From NCBI GenBank assembly GCA_037178855.1, contig JASJZC010000006.1, forward strand, positions 4,526,001-4,590,000: a stretch of DNA of 64,000 bases, read 5' to 3'. The stretch's first letter is position 1; each line of letters opens with the position of its first letter. A program made the translations under genes and the position numbers. A model generated the notes under the pieces. That model searched no databases, was not told the DNA's origin, and saw only the letters and a list, made by a program, of their open reading frames with translations. This DNA is from Oscheius sp. JU75. Taxonomy: Eukaryota > Nematoda > Chromadorea > Rhabditida > Rhabditidae. Positions 32,460 to 43,891 of this stretch are shown here, piece by piece.

Positions 32460-32923
32460 TTACTTGCACTTCTTCGCTCTTGGTGTTCTCTTCTTCATCA
32501 GCTTCGCTCCATAGATGGAAACTGGCCGAAACTTTGAACGATTTTTGATCTTGTAGCCGCTGTCAAGACAGATGCGAATAAAATAGGCCTGCTGGGCAAT
32601 CTTTGCCACTTCACCAGCACGTAAATACTTTTTCAAATCTCTCATTGACATGCGTTTTGGGAGAAGATCGTGATCCTGAAGTACAGCTCGCAGCATCTAA
32701 GATGATCATTTCTTTAATCGAGAGACAAACCTTTTTGTTATTTGCACCTTTCGTTCCTCTCGCCACTGAGATCACTTGAAGACGACCCTGAATTTGTTTC
32801 TTGGTCTTTTCTAATCGAATCTACCGGTTCGGGCTCTTCTTTGAACTCTGGATCTGGTAGCAACATTGTGAGTTCAGCAAATGACAGGCGTTTCGGAACT
32901 CGGGTCTTCTTCGAACGAGCCAT
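32460..32923 (-). CDS. Small basic protein of unknown function, two coding blocks
   Basis: An ATG at 32923 opens MARSKKTRVPKRLSFAELTM and continues through an acidic Ser-rich stretch to about 32740. A second block from about 32696 (MLRAVLQDHDLLPKRMSMRD) runs through SKFRPVSIYGAKLMKKR to a stop at 32460 and ends in a basic tail. The intervening 45-60 bases contain a donor-like and a CTTAG acceptor, but no join keeps frame without assumptions, so the intron is unresolved. The basic ends and the short helix-rich middle suggest a nuclear, DNA- or RNA-bound protein. I do not recognise the family. An RGAGAGA-rich leader precedes the ATG. Confidence 0.4.
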
Positions 32924-32997
32924 CTCTCTCTCTGAATTAATCAGTATACTTTTGAGAATACCAGAGACTGTTTTGTGTTTGTCGCGATTCCATTGAG

Positions 32998-34647
32998 ACA
33001 GCGTGAGATTCTCTCAAGGATAATGATAATCCGTTGGTTCTAGACAAAAATGACTGGCCTAGTCTGAGTTTTTTGTTGAACGCCAAAAAAATTTGACAAT
33101 GACGAAACTGAAAATAATGAGAACTGAACAAAGAGGGCAGCAGAGCACAGGGCCCAGTCGATATATCTTTTGCCGTCTCGTGATTCTCTCTTCAACTTAT
33201 AAAAACCTCTACAGTAGTTCAGCACGTGTGATGCGTACCTAGACTCGTACCTGTCCTGTTTTTCCATTTATAGAATTTGTAACCCTGGTTTTTGAGCTTT
33301 CCCGACCCTTTTAGGACTAAAAGTATCACATTACTTCATTTTGCGCCATTAGCATTGGCAACCTTGTGTTGTTTGTTTGTCAGTTCAACATATTTACGTC
33401 GGACGCGTCGCGGCATCGTAATTGGATTCCACCCGGGACCACGGCGGTCTGCAGCCAGAACAAAAAGCTTAGGGAATAGGGAGGAGAAACTAGGAATGGG
33501 GGCTTAGAATCTGGTCAACTATTATTCAGTTTTTACAGAAATGCCACTAAAGGCACTTTTTTCTACATCGAAACAATCAGACGTGAGATGATACGGATGC
33601 GACACAGACGATCCTCAAACTATAAAACATGATAACTCTTTACAGATCCAAGAATGAATTTTCAGCAAAATGTTGCTCTGATGTTGTAGATTTTGATATG
33701 GACTACAACTTTGCAGAACATCAGCGAGCAGGAAACTAGTGCTTCCAGTCTTAAAAATTTAACGGAATTTTTGGTTAGCTATACACTGCAGTTCGTTTTA
33801 CAGATCCAATACTGAATTCCTTTTATCGCCAGATACCTAAACTTTGTTCTGCTGCAGAACTCTCTTCCACGACTTTTTCCAGTCTCGAACTTCAAATAGA
33901 AACTGCAAACTTTTGACAATAAACGTTTCGTAACCTCCAACCAAGAAACAAACACACAGAATCAATCACAGACACCATCGCTTTCATAGTTTCGATTTTA
34001 CCACGAAAGTGTGCAGATAGTTTATAATAAACCGTACTTATACAAAGAAAGCATGGTCAAACATTGAAGAGAGGGATCTATATGCATTTCGTAAAGCAGA
34101 GGTTTCAGCAGATTTCCTGCAGAGTTGAAGACAAGTGTGACTTGCTGTCCGTCAGAACCTTGTTCTCATCCAATTTCGCAAACTCTCAGTGGTTAAGCGG
34201 AAAAAAACGCACAGACTGTGTGCTGTTAGTCATCCAAAATGGAGAAGTTTCTGAAGCCTTCCGAAATTTCTGTCTAGTTTTCAATCTTCAGTACTCTCCT
34301 GTCCGGAAAACGTGGTCAGTTTGCACGTAAAGGCTGCACTGCTAATCCACCTAGGTCACGTCTTCTATTTTCACTCCAATTTCTGCCGATTCGTCATTAC
34401 TCGAATACAACTAGAACTGCCGGATTATGCGTCTGATGTCACGTCTTCTAAAGGGGGTCCAGTAAACAGATTACTCAGTCAAATTTTGTCGATGGGTCTT
34501 TTCTTGATATAGGATTGTGAAAAGAAATGTAACACGTGGGCACTTTTCCGGCCTTTGCAGTCTTTTTCTATTCTGATGCGTAACAAGAATATGACATTTA
34601 ATGAGGAGCCCGTAAAAGATATGATAGAGTTGCTCAAAATTGAAATA
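32998..34647. other. No recognised gene
   Basis: About 1.6 kb, AT-rich in its middle, with only short unconserved open frames on both strands. I looked here for a third copy of the neighbouring peptide precursor (a C-x6-C loop behind a signal peptide) and did not find one. Confidence 0.4.
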
Positions 34648-34942
34648 TCATCTCCTAGAGAGCCACGCAACCAGAAGTTTCTCCTCGTCTGATACTGAAC
34701 GATATTTCTTCGAAGAATAGTCGCGGTCAATGACTTTGGCCATCGAACGGAGAGAGTCTTCAGGCTTGTAAAGGAGACAGGAGGCCGGAGTGAAGAAGCA
34801 ATTTCGACTATAACTGAAAAGGTTTCTGTTACAGAAGTAAAGACAGTATAACCAACCTTCGATGCCTTGTGCTGACTCTGTGATAGATAAGTCTAGCCTG
34901 GACAGCCGTGAGAAGAATGAAAAACCACGAGATAATTCTCAT
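34648..34942 (-). CDS. Allatostatin-C/somatostatin-like neuropeptide precursor, copy 2
   Basis: Exons 34942-34857 and 34813-34648, joined by a 43-bp intron (phase 2), give 83 residues. The first exon encodes a clean signal peptide (MRIISWFFILLTAVQA). The second begins at the mature peptide SYSRNCFFTPASCLLY: two cysteines six residues apart, the ring of allatostatin C (cf. CYFNPISC in insects). A basic TRHR precedes it and a Lys/Arg-containing acidic tail follows. Such peptides act through somatostatin-type GPCRs. The gene lies 560 bp downstream of copy 1, with the same exon-intron plan, so the pair arose by tandem duplication. The ring makes the family call good; receptor and function are unknown. 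Confidence 0.75.
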
Positions 34943-35502
34943 CCGGATCGGAGTATATGGGGGTCAGATCATTTGTAGGAGCTGGAGAGGCGGAGTCGCG
35001 GTGTCGACGTCGACGAGACATTCAGACATGTGGCTTTTTTGACAACGGATTAGCGAAGAATCGGACGAGCACCGGTGAAAAACGATGTGTACCAGTCTGC
35101 GTTTAGCTCTTACGAAAGGACCTTTCCGAGAGATCACCAAGTGCGTCTGCAAGCAGGAATCTCTCTTCATGTGAGTCTGGGAATGTCAACCCACCTGACA
35201 ATGTCACTTTCCGACCTACAGAGAGTTGACTAACTCCATTCTGACATAGCCCTATATACTATGCGTTTTCGGTCGAGTCAGAGCTCTACGTTGTTTGTCG
35301 AATGTTTCGTCTGGTGGAGGACGACATCGGATTAGACGAGAAGATCACGTCCATTTCTGGCTGTTTGTAGAAAGAGATAGAACTGCGAACTCTTATAGTT
35401 CAGAAGAGGGACAGCAACACATTTTTTTATTTAGAGCGCTACAAATGTCATATCCCATGAATTAAATTCAATTTTTAACAAAAGTTGAGATCGTCTCGAT
35501 GT

Positions 35503-35790
35503 CTAGAGGAACCGCTTGTGGAATTTGTTGAAACGCTGATTGTCAACCGGCAGCAGACATTGTACCGGACTCAGGAAGCAGTTACGCAGCTGCGTTCGTC
35601 TCTTTACATAATCTTGGGGTCTGAAAGAGTTTCTTTAGAAATAATACTGTAAGGACTGGTACCTTATATAGCTGTCGCCTACATCGTTCTGCAGATCGAC
35701 GAGTTGTTGAAGCTGCCGACCAGATGCCGATGGATAGGCGGACAAGACGGTGAAAAGAGCTAACAGGACGAGACTGACAGTGAAGCGCAT
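35503..35790 (-). CDS. Allatostatin-C/somatostatin-like neuropeptide precursor, copy 1
   Basis: Exons 35790-35663 and 35620-35503, with a 42-bp phase-2 intron, give 81 residues. Signal peptide MRFTVSLVLLALFTVLSAYP, a spacer, then the dibasic-type site VKRR, the peptide TQLRNCFLSPVQCLLP with a six-residue disulphide loop, and a second dibasic KR three residues from the end. The core RNCF-x-x-P-x-x-CLL is shared with copy 2 and the loop spacing with arthropod allatostatin C. The mature peptide is probably released between the two basic sites. A CTCTTGCAG acceptor ends 9 bases before the ATG. Confidence 0.75.
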
Positions 35791-37751
35791 ATTTCTACCC
35801 TGCAAGAGAGGACAGAATGTCTTTTGAGCAAAAGAAAAGGTTGTGAGAAAAGTTAAAGGAAGTCGAAAGCTTCTGGAATTTGTACAGCCAGAGAATGGGC
35901 GGAGAAGAGTGCTTCTCACAAAACAGTACAATCAAAATACCGTTAGAATATTCGAGAGTAACACGGAAAACCCCCGGATTCTGGCTGAAGAAGTTGTTTT
36001 GCTTGGTCGTTTCTGCACGGAATGCTATAAAACAGAGAGTGAGACAAGGAACCACAAAGACTAACAGAATAGAACAACAGTCAGTCACCTTGATATTTAT
36101 GTTATGAAAATGAAAGAGACAAAAGCTGACGTCAAAATGAGTCAAGAGACAGAAGCCTCGTCCTCCCTGTGACTGATCACCCACTCTCGCCTTCCGTCAA
36201 CGGAATGCAATCGCCATCACACCTGCGAGAGGAAATTCTATTTGGACGTAGAAGAAAAGGTTGTGAGAGTTCCGATCGGATATGAGCTTTTCCTGTTCAA
36301 ACGACGAGTAGGAGTAATTGGAACATCAGACCGCAGAAGACCGAAAAATCCGAGAAGGAAGTTAAAAGGATACTGGAAGTGACACTTTCTAATCTAGGGA
36401 GGGAAGTTCCTCGAAAGATCCGAAAGGTTCGAGAAGATAGATCGAGGTTTGCTCTAACAGAGCGGCTAACAGGGCCATTTAAACTTGCAATTAAATGGCT
36501 CATTGGAGCTGTTCCGTTTAACATTCTACTCAGTTTCAGCCGAGCTTATGGAGCGTGGATTGAGCCAACTCTCTTCCACATTGTAGTAGTGCAAGTTGTG
36601 AAGCAAGCAGATTCCTTTTAGTAGAAGTGTAACTGGTTAATAATGCGTAAATGCGGATTTTCTCAAAATGGAAACGTAGGTTATAATTGGTTCGTAAATA
36701 CGCTGCCTCAGGGTGCAATAGGTCTACGATCTGTTCTCGAGCTTCCCGGTTTGGGTCATTCTCTCTCACTTCCAATATAAAACATAGAGAGAAGAGGGTG
36801 ACAGAACACAAGGAGCGATCAGGGGTAATTTGTTATGTGATTACCATAGACTATTTCAGGGATCGAGCACTTAAAATAGGCTGAAAAATAGAAGTGTGTA
36901 AAGGCGGTTCCGGTTCATCTGACAAGCTGATTAGACTCGAGGACCACACTTTGTCCCGTCCTCAAAGAGAGTCCAAGATCGAAAGACTTGTCAAGTTAAA
37001 AAAAAAGGTGTCCACGTGGGAGAAGAATCTTAGAGATGACGTGAAGACACAAATGACTAACGACACACTAATTGGCGGCTGTCCTTCGGAAGGAGTCTTG
37101 TTAGAAGGCCAAAAACAGCAGCAGCCTGCTTTCTAGTCACAGAGAGAGAGAGAGACAGAGAGACAGAGAGATGACAACAAATGCCTATTGTATTACTCGG
37201 CAGCAAAACAGTAATATTGCTATGACGCCCCCGGTTAACATAGTCAGCACGAGGCTGGTCGGTTTCGGGGGAGAATAGAGATATCTCCGTCAGAACAGGG
37301 TAATGAGCCGTCTGAATAAACTGAACAGGATATCCAGAAAGTATGAATAAGATTTTTGACAGGAGGGTGATTGCTTTTCTTCAGTCAGGTCAATCTTTGC
37401 TCTTGTCAAAAGAATCAAATCTGGTTCAATAAGTGTCTGACGAAGTAATCTCAAGAGGTAGCATTTTACCTCCGAGCAAAGTGTCCCGCCTTCCCGTTCC
37501 CTCATTACAGTAATCCCGTTAAGGTTCGCCTTCCCAAGGTCCTGAAGATCTGATAGAATCTCTATGTGGGCAATAAAGCAAAATTGAATTCTGGCTTTTT
37601 GTGAGACCAATTAGTCTACTGCATCCGTCATCAATTAGGCCGATAAGATTGCACAGATGAGAGAATGCAGAGAGAGAATGCAATTTATTGGAAATACCCG
37701 TGTTTTGTCACAATAGGCTAGTCATCAACGAGATCCAAAGCTCCCATACGA
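35791..37751. other. No recognised gene; GA-rich microsatellite
   Basis: No exon can be defended here. A (GA)n-type microsatellite with CA interruptions occupies about 37141-37169. An open frame on the minus strand at 36536-36811 has a protein-like look (EVRENDPNREAREQIVDLL) but no start, signal or partner exon. Confidence 0.35.
37141..37169 (+). repeat. GA-type microsatellite
   Basis: About 29 bases of GA dinucleotides with two CA interruptions in a gene-free stretch. Ordinary simple repeat. Confidence 0.85.
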
Positions 37752-38174
37752 CTATTCACAGTCTTCGTCGTCGCACAGGAAGGTAGACAGAATCTGAAGA
37801 TCTGTTTCTAATTGACAGACCGAAACATACTTCGCAGTCGAACAAAAGTTTCCGTCATCACACCACCTCTTCACACAACATCGGAATCGTCCGCATTGTT
37901 TGTCATTCGAACATTCATCGTCAAGGTGTCCTGGAAAGAGTTTTGTGTTCAAAAAAGACACATCTACCTCCAACGAATCCGTTGATTTTCACTGGTCTTC
38001 TAGGGGAAATACCCGGCGCGAAAGAGGGAAGAGTTCGTCGTGGACTTAGAGGAGATCGTCTGAACTTCGGATTTTCATAGCCAGATTAAGAATACCTCCG
38101 CTCGACCTCTGTCCTCTGCTTCATCGTATACCAAACCCCCGGTTTCTGGTCTCTATCCGGCGTCAAAGATTGTT
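37752..38174 (-). CDS. Cysteine-rich terminal exons, probably the 3' end of the EB-module gene
   Basis: An exon entered by a CTTTTAG acceptor (38174), a short exon after CGAAGTTCAG, and a last exon entered by CTTTCCAG encode a basic Pro/Arg stretch (RRSPLSPRRTLPSFAPGI) and then a compact cysteine domain DDECSNDKQCGRFRCC...KRWCDDGNFC ending CDDDE-like (stop 37752). The spacing recalls WAP, dickkopf and EB extracellular modules. There is no signal peptide here. The upstream gene would run into it in frame if a GC donor just before its stop is used, so I read it as either the C-terminus of that protein or a separate partial gene. Confidence 0.45.
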
Positions 38175-38205
38175 CTAAAAGCAACGGTTAGGCTCGATTG
38201 TTGGA

Positions 38206-40757
38206 CTACTGGCCTTCGGCTAAATTGGAAAAGTCGAACGCTTCCTGCGTGTTCAGTGTGGGAAAGACTGGTGGAGGGGACGATGTTTGGAATTGAACGG
38301 GACCATTTCTCGACTGAATCCGTCTCTTCTGCTCCGCGAGAGCTCTGATGAACTGGTCGTGACTCTCTTCTTCCTCAGAAGTTGGAGTAGCACTTAGAGC
38401 CAGAGGAGCCTCGACACTGATTCCGTCTCGTTGTAAAGAGTCCAGCTGAGATGATATCGGAAATTCTATTGGATCAAGCGTTGTTGTAGCGATAGTAGAA
38501 GTTTCAGGTCTTCGCCTTCGTTCTCCTTTCCTTTCTTGACGTGGTTTCGGTTTTAAAACCTGTACTAATATGTTAGCAAAACTTATCAGAGCTTACTTGC
38601 TCCGTCGGCAACTCTATCATCTTTGTGAAAGCCTTGGAAAGAGAGTCTGGAGGCATCTGAGGCCAAGGCTTAGTTGATATCTCTTCAAAAGATTCGGGTG
38701 GAGGAGCCGGTGGAGAAGCATCTTCGGGAGAAAAGAGATGAATCCAGTTAGCAGTAGTTGTCTCTATCTGCAAACAGTTCCACTTTTAAAAGCAAGATAC
38801 CATTGAAGAAGTTAGATGAGGTTCTTCCGCCTCCAGCAGAACTTTCTGCAGTTCAAACAAGGCATTTGGCTCCTCTTCTGCTGAAGCGACAGTAGTCCTT
38901 TCCAGCATTTCTCTGTTGACACGCGGTTCTGGTTTGTCGACAAATCTGGCTAGAGCCCTGGAATGGGATCCTTGGACCATTTTATAGAACAGTTACCTCG
39001 TGCGACTGGGCTGGAACAGTTTGTTCTGAGTCTCGGGGATTCTCTCCCAATTGTCCTCGCTGTCACTTGAAATCAGAAATGAATCAGGGACAGAGTCTCG
39101 CAATCTTTTCCGCCTAGAATTAAGTAATGTGCTACTCTCTCAAATCGATACCTCGCAGGTCTGTCAGGTTTTCCCGAAGGAATGAGCCAACAATCCCCGC
39201 CAATACAAAACAAAGGCGGCGGACAATGATTGTTCGTATCACATGTTCCTAAAAGAGGGAGATTGTGTGAACCAAATGGTATTTCCCAGACTCATGCAGG
39301 GTGTTTGATCATGCACCAACACAATTTGCGACAATTTATTTGTGAACATAATACCCGTCGTGCAATTATTGGCAAAACATGCTTCTTCAGTCTTCACCTG
39401 GCCATTGAAGTCTTTCGGCACTTCGAGGCTTCTCCCCAAATGCGGCTCCTCTTCGGCCTCGCTTCACCGTCGTCTCAACTTTTTCAGCTCCAAGATTATT
39501 CAGGGACACTCCCTCATCAGCCACTTTGCACATACCGGAACGGGTCATGTCCTAAAAAGAAGGATGGGACGCGGATCGAAAGCGGAAACCTGCACAAAGC
39601 CATCGGCACAGTCGCACTTGCCAAGGTCACAATGTTGAGAGGACTCGGGGCAATCCGTGTCTTTTTCACATGCTGAATAGGTTTTTTTGTCGGATGATTC
39701 GATACTTACTGAGAGCTTGCCAAAGACATTGACAGATTTGACAGCCTTCGGGAGAGATCATAACAAAACAGTTGACGCCGCAGAGTTCGGGAGTTGGACA
39801 GCCTGAATGTGTCATTCCGTACAATACAGCGAAGTCAAACCTTCTACAGCTCCTCTCAAAGGCTCAGAGCTGTTGTCTACTCCATTCTCGGCTCCCATCA
39901 ATGGCGAGTTCAGTAGGAATGTATCCACTGAAACAGTCTTCTTGTACTTTCTCTTCCATTTTCTGTAGTCCTCTTCCTTTCCAACTTCTCCAGAAACCTT
40001 GGTCTTCGGGAGCCCGAGCAAGAAAGCCACCTCTTCTTTAGAGTCTTGTGGTTTTCCAGATCGCTCTTGAACAGTTGTGTTTTTCTCATCCAATGGCTTC
40101 TGAATAAATTCTGCAGAAAGACCTGATCCTTCGAGGACCAGCGAGACTTCATCTTGATCATAAGCTCCAGTTGTGGGGAAAATTTCCAACTGGGACGAAC
40201 TGGCTGTTATGTCAGTTCTAATGATTTTGTTTCAATCTTACAAATTTTCTACTTACCCAAACATTCTCTCTTCTCTCGCTGCCTCATCGTCTCCTTTATC
40301 GTGACTGTCCTCTTTACCCAAATCTACTTCTGCCATATGGAAGTTTTCAAGGTCCCTGAAAATCACTTCATACCCAATGAGAAACATCCTTGCCTTGCTT
40401 CAAAGATGCTCTCTGGTAAATTCTCTTTGCTCAGTAAAATCTCCCTTTCCTCTTCGTTATTGAATCCAGGCGGCATTGGACTGTATCCGGGAGGCAAGGC
40501 GGTAACTAGATCGGCAGTCATCGGACCAGTAAACCGTCTACTTGTGGTCACTTTTAATTCCTCTATATCATTGCTATCTGGAGGAACGAGGGACGGAAGA
40601 TGACTGAACAAGTCGTTCTAAAAACCATTTGTTTTATCAAGGAATTTTTTACATTGACATCGAATGGTTCTTCCTCCAGACGTCTGGATTCCCTGATGTG
40701 ACGGGAGTTGACTTTGACGAGGAGCAACAAAAATAGAAAAATAATTTTCCGAACCAT
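38206..40757 (-). CDS. Secreted EB-module and antistasin-like cysteine-rich protein
   Basis: Starts with the signal peptide MVRKIIFLFLLLLVKVNS at 40757, 10 bases after a TATTTCAG acceptor. It continues through Pro/Glu-rich linkers to an antistasin-like knot (CPTPELCGVNCFVMISPEGC then CQCLW, about 39700-39770), an EB-like module (CEKDTDCPESSQHCDLGKCD, about 39640), a basic stretch (KRGRRG), a second short Cys block (GTCDTNNHCPPPLFC, about 39210), and a long hydrophilic Pro/Thr/Glu tail ending EAFDFSNLAEGQ. There are ten or so introns of 35-60 bp. Antistasin folds inhibit serine proteases and EB modules are common in nematode secreted proteins; the role of this combination is unknown. The stop at 38206 may be bypassed by a GC-AG intron into the cysteine exons downstream. 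Confidence 0.6.
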
Positions 40758-41242
40758 AAGAGTTAACCTGAAATAGGAAAACTTCCAAATCTTGTGAGGA
40801 AAAGAAGTTTTTGAAGGATTGCGAGAGGATGAGTGGGCAATACCTCTTGAGAGACAAGTTTGGAACGAGAAGAGAGGCACACGTACGTATACGAGACGAA
40901 CACCCAGGTGAGACAAAACGGATCGGAAGGAGGAGGATAGAAAAGAGAGGTCGCTGTCGGCTGGACAATAGAAGGGCGACTGGCAATTACCTGCGAGAAG
41001 GAAGTCTCCTCCGCACGGATCCTCATGAGGGCAATTACCGAAGCAAAACAAAACTCCCAACTAGTCCAACTCGAGCGATAACGACAGCAACTCTCCCCTC
41101 TCGGGAAGGCAACTCTTAAAAGCTAGACCGACGGGCGAAGGACACCCTCCCTAAGAGAACAGGACGTCAAGTAGGCGCAACGAAACGTCATGAGGAATGA
41201 ACTTTATTGATAAACAAGAAGGGATATTTAGCTGAATCGCTT

Positions 41243-43670
41243 TTAGGTGTAGATCGTCTTTTTCTCTTTAATCGGGACTCTGCAGATGTGGCAGATCTTG
41301 ATGGCTTCCGAGCATTCAGCGCAGGAGGTGTGACCGCATTGGAAGACGATAGAAGGACGGGCGTCAAGACAGATGGCACACGAGGTCTCCATCTCCAGCT
41401 TCTCCAAGGCTTCCTTCAAAGCCTCGATTTCCTTCTTCTTCTCAATTTCGGCCTCCTCCTTGGCCTTTTTAGCAGCCTCTTCGCTCATCTTCTGCCTCTC
41501 GTCGTCGACTTGCTGGCGAGCCTTCAGAGCCAATCCCATTTCCACGGTCGATCCATTCAAGTCGACAGCCGAAGCGATGTTACCGTAACACATCGGACAA
41601 CGACGCAAAGGAGTCGTGGTGGCACACTGGAGACACATGACCCGATGGCCACACGGGATGAACTGGACATCAGCCACCGAATCCTTATATGTCATATTGA
41701 ACAAAACAGACTAAAGAAAGTCAAACCTCGCAGTTGAAGGTGCACATGTGAACATCGGAAGAGTCGAACTCGATAGCCGGAGCGGCCATCGGAAGACAGC
41801 ACTTGAGTCGATTCTGGACCATGATTTGGAGAGTGTCCTTCAGCTTCTCGTCGGTGCACAGATCGATGGCAGTCTGTCCTTGACTGTCCACGGCGGTCAG
41901 TTCACATCCACGAGTGGCCAAGAAACAGAGACAGGCCAGCTGCCAATGAGGACGCAGTTTGGCCGCCATCTCGTCCAACTTCATCGTGGCCTTCTGGCAC
42001 TGGAGAGCATTGGTCAGAGCCATTCGATCCAGTGGCTTCGGATTGGCGCTCATGTACTTGACCAGAAGATGACAGGCCGTCTGTCCAGCGTTGTCCACAG
42101 CCATCAAGGGAGCTCCAGAAGTGACCAAGGATTGAACACAGGCCAGTCGAGCGACGGAATCGTCCACATCTCCATGCCAGATCCCGACAGCCATATGAAG
42201 AGCCGTCTTGCCGTCGGGCAGCGCTTGAAGCTCCACCGCATAGTCGCGTTTCAGCTGAAAGATTTGAATGAAAAACAAAGGAAAAAGAAACTACAGCCAA
42301 GATAACATCGACAATCTTCGACTTGCCGTGCATCGCGGCCAAGATGAGCGGGGGAGGAACGCTACTGTTGAGAAGATTCGGACGAGACATGATCATCGAC
42401 TCGACACATTTGAAGTTGCCTCTCATGACAGCCAGATGCAGTGCAGTCCATCCGTTAGCGTTAATCATGGTCGGATTAAGACGGTGGTTGCCCAGAATGC
42501 GACTAAGAATCGTCAAAGTTGAGGTATTCTCCAGAACGGCACAGACGATATGGAGAACCGTCTCACCCACATTGTTCTGAATCATTCGTATTATAAAGAC
42601 TAGTAAAAGTGAAATACCGCAATGTTGGAATGGATGTTGCTGACACAGAGGAGACGATCGACACAAGCAGCATTCTGTTCCCGAACAGCCATGTGAAGAG
42701 GCGTCTCTCCGTCCAGATTGACCTTGTGGATATCGCGCTCCAGACCCAGTCCGAGCAATCCCTCGAGAATATGAACGTCTCCCTTGGCGGCAGCCAGATG
42801 CAGCAGAGTGTTGTGTTTCTCATCGACAACTTCGCGTTGAGCACTGAACGAGATGAGGATGACGGTGGCCGACCAGATACTCTCCTCCACAGCTACCATC
42901 AGCGGTGTGCGTCCTTCGACCATCTCGTTGACCTGTTCCGGGAAGGACTGGATGGCGAGACGGAAGAGACAACCGTCGTGTTTGGCCCACGTCTTCAGCG
43001 AATGAATCAACTCGGTTCCAGGAGATCCTTCCAGACTGCCGTAGATAACACGGGTAGAAGAGATGCCGCTTGTTTCCCTGTGATTCTTGTCACAAAGAAC
43101 AGATTTCTTCGTTCGACCGAAATAGACTGGCAGAAGGACGTCTTCCGGAAAGCGACTCTCAGTCCAGTCGAACGGGGGAGAATTGGACGACTTGAGCGAA
43201 TAGACAGTCTCGTTCCCTTCACTTGGCTTGACTATCAGAGTGACCATGTTGAAATGCTATGAGACCACAATACTAGGAATAGGAAAATAGACTAACCATT
43301 GTTCCGTTGAAGCGTCTCTTGTCGAAGCGTCCGAGAACTGGCTTGTCTCCGTCACGAAGGTAGAGTTTGGGTACTTGCTGAAGACCACGGCAATGATACT
43401 GAACTAGGATTTCCGCCAGTTTGTTCGTTTCCCAGTAAAAGAACTTGACCAAGGCGACGTCATCGTCCGGATCCTTCTCACTCACATATCCAACTTTGCC
43501 TTGCCACTAAAAGTAGTAGTTTGGCTTTAGAACAAAAAGTAGCCTACCAGGGGATGAATGGAAGGATTCCATTGGAGCTGGCTGCATTCGTGGTAGAGTT
43601 CGAGATGGGGACTGCTCGAGACTAAGACGCGTGACCCTTCCTCGATCCAACCGAACTCGTAGGGATCCAT
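41243..43670 (-). CDS. Mind-bomb-like E3 ubiquitin ligase lacking the N-terminal MIB/ZZ module
   Basis: Six exons (43670-43548, 43506-43297, 43256-42618, 42576-42295, 42254-41727, 41710-41243), all joined between codons, give 749 residues. Order: MIB repeat (REP)-like region (EEGSRVLVSSSPHLELYHE...), about eight ankyrin repeats (for example EKHNTLLHLAAAKGDVHILE and NANGWTALHLAVMRGNFKCV), a first RING-like motif (CGHRVMCLQC...CPMC), a coiled-coil rich in Lys/Glu, and a C-terminal RING (CAICLDARPSIVFQCGHTSC). MIB1 (about 1000 residues) ubiquitinates Delta/Jagged tails to drive Notch signalling and binds ligand through N-terminal MIB-ZZ-MIB domains, which are absent here. The acceptor CCAATTCAG, 19 bases before the ATG, and the upstream gene's stop 221 bp away leave no room for them. 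Confidence 0.8.
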
Positions 43671-43891
43671 CAGCGCAGCACTATACAAACTGAATTGGAA
43701 TCGTCGCTTCTCTTTGTCAAGCAATTAGAAACCTTTAAAATTTTTTTATTATTTGACGTTTGTTCTTGTCTTGTCAAACCTACAAATACTGTCCTGACGC
43801 AATTTCAAAAAGAAAGAATGAGTTTAGAAACTAACATTTATCTAGACATACCCGTACAAAATGTGATTATGACTGCACTGGTATAATGAGA

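Noticed and set aside
36536-36811. Minus-strand frame as a third peptide precursor
   Set aside because: No start codon, no signal peptide, and no cysteine ring or dibasic-flanked peptide.
41207-41737. Long plus-strand frames antisense to mind bomb and to the DIDO1-like tail
   Set aside because: They are reverse-strand shadows of strongly supported coding exons.
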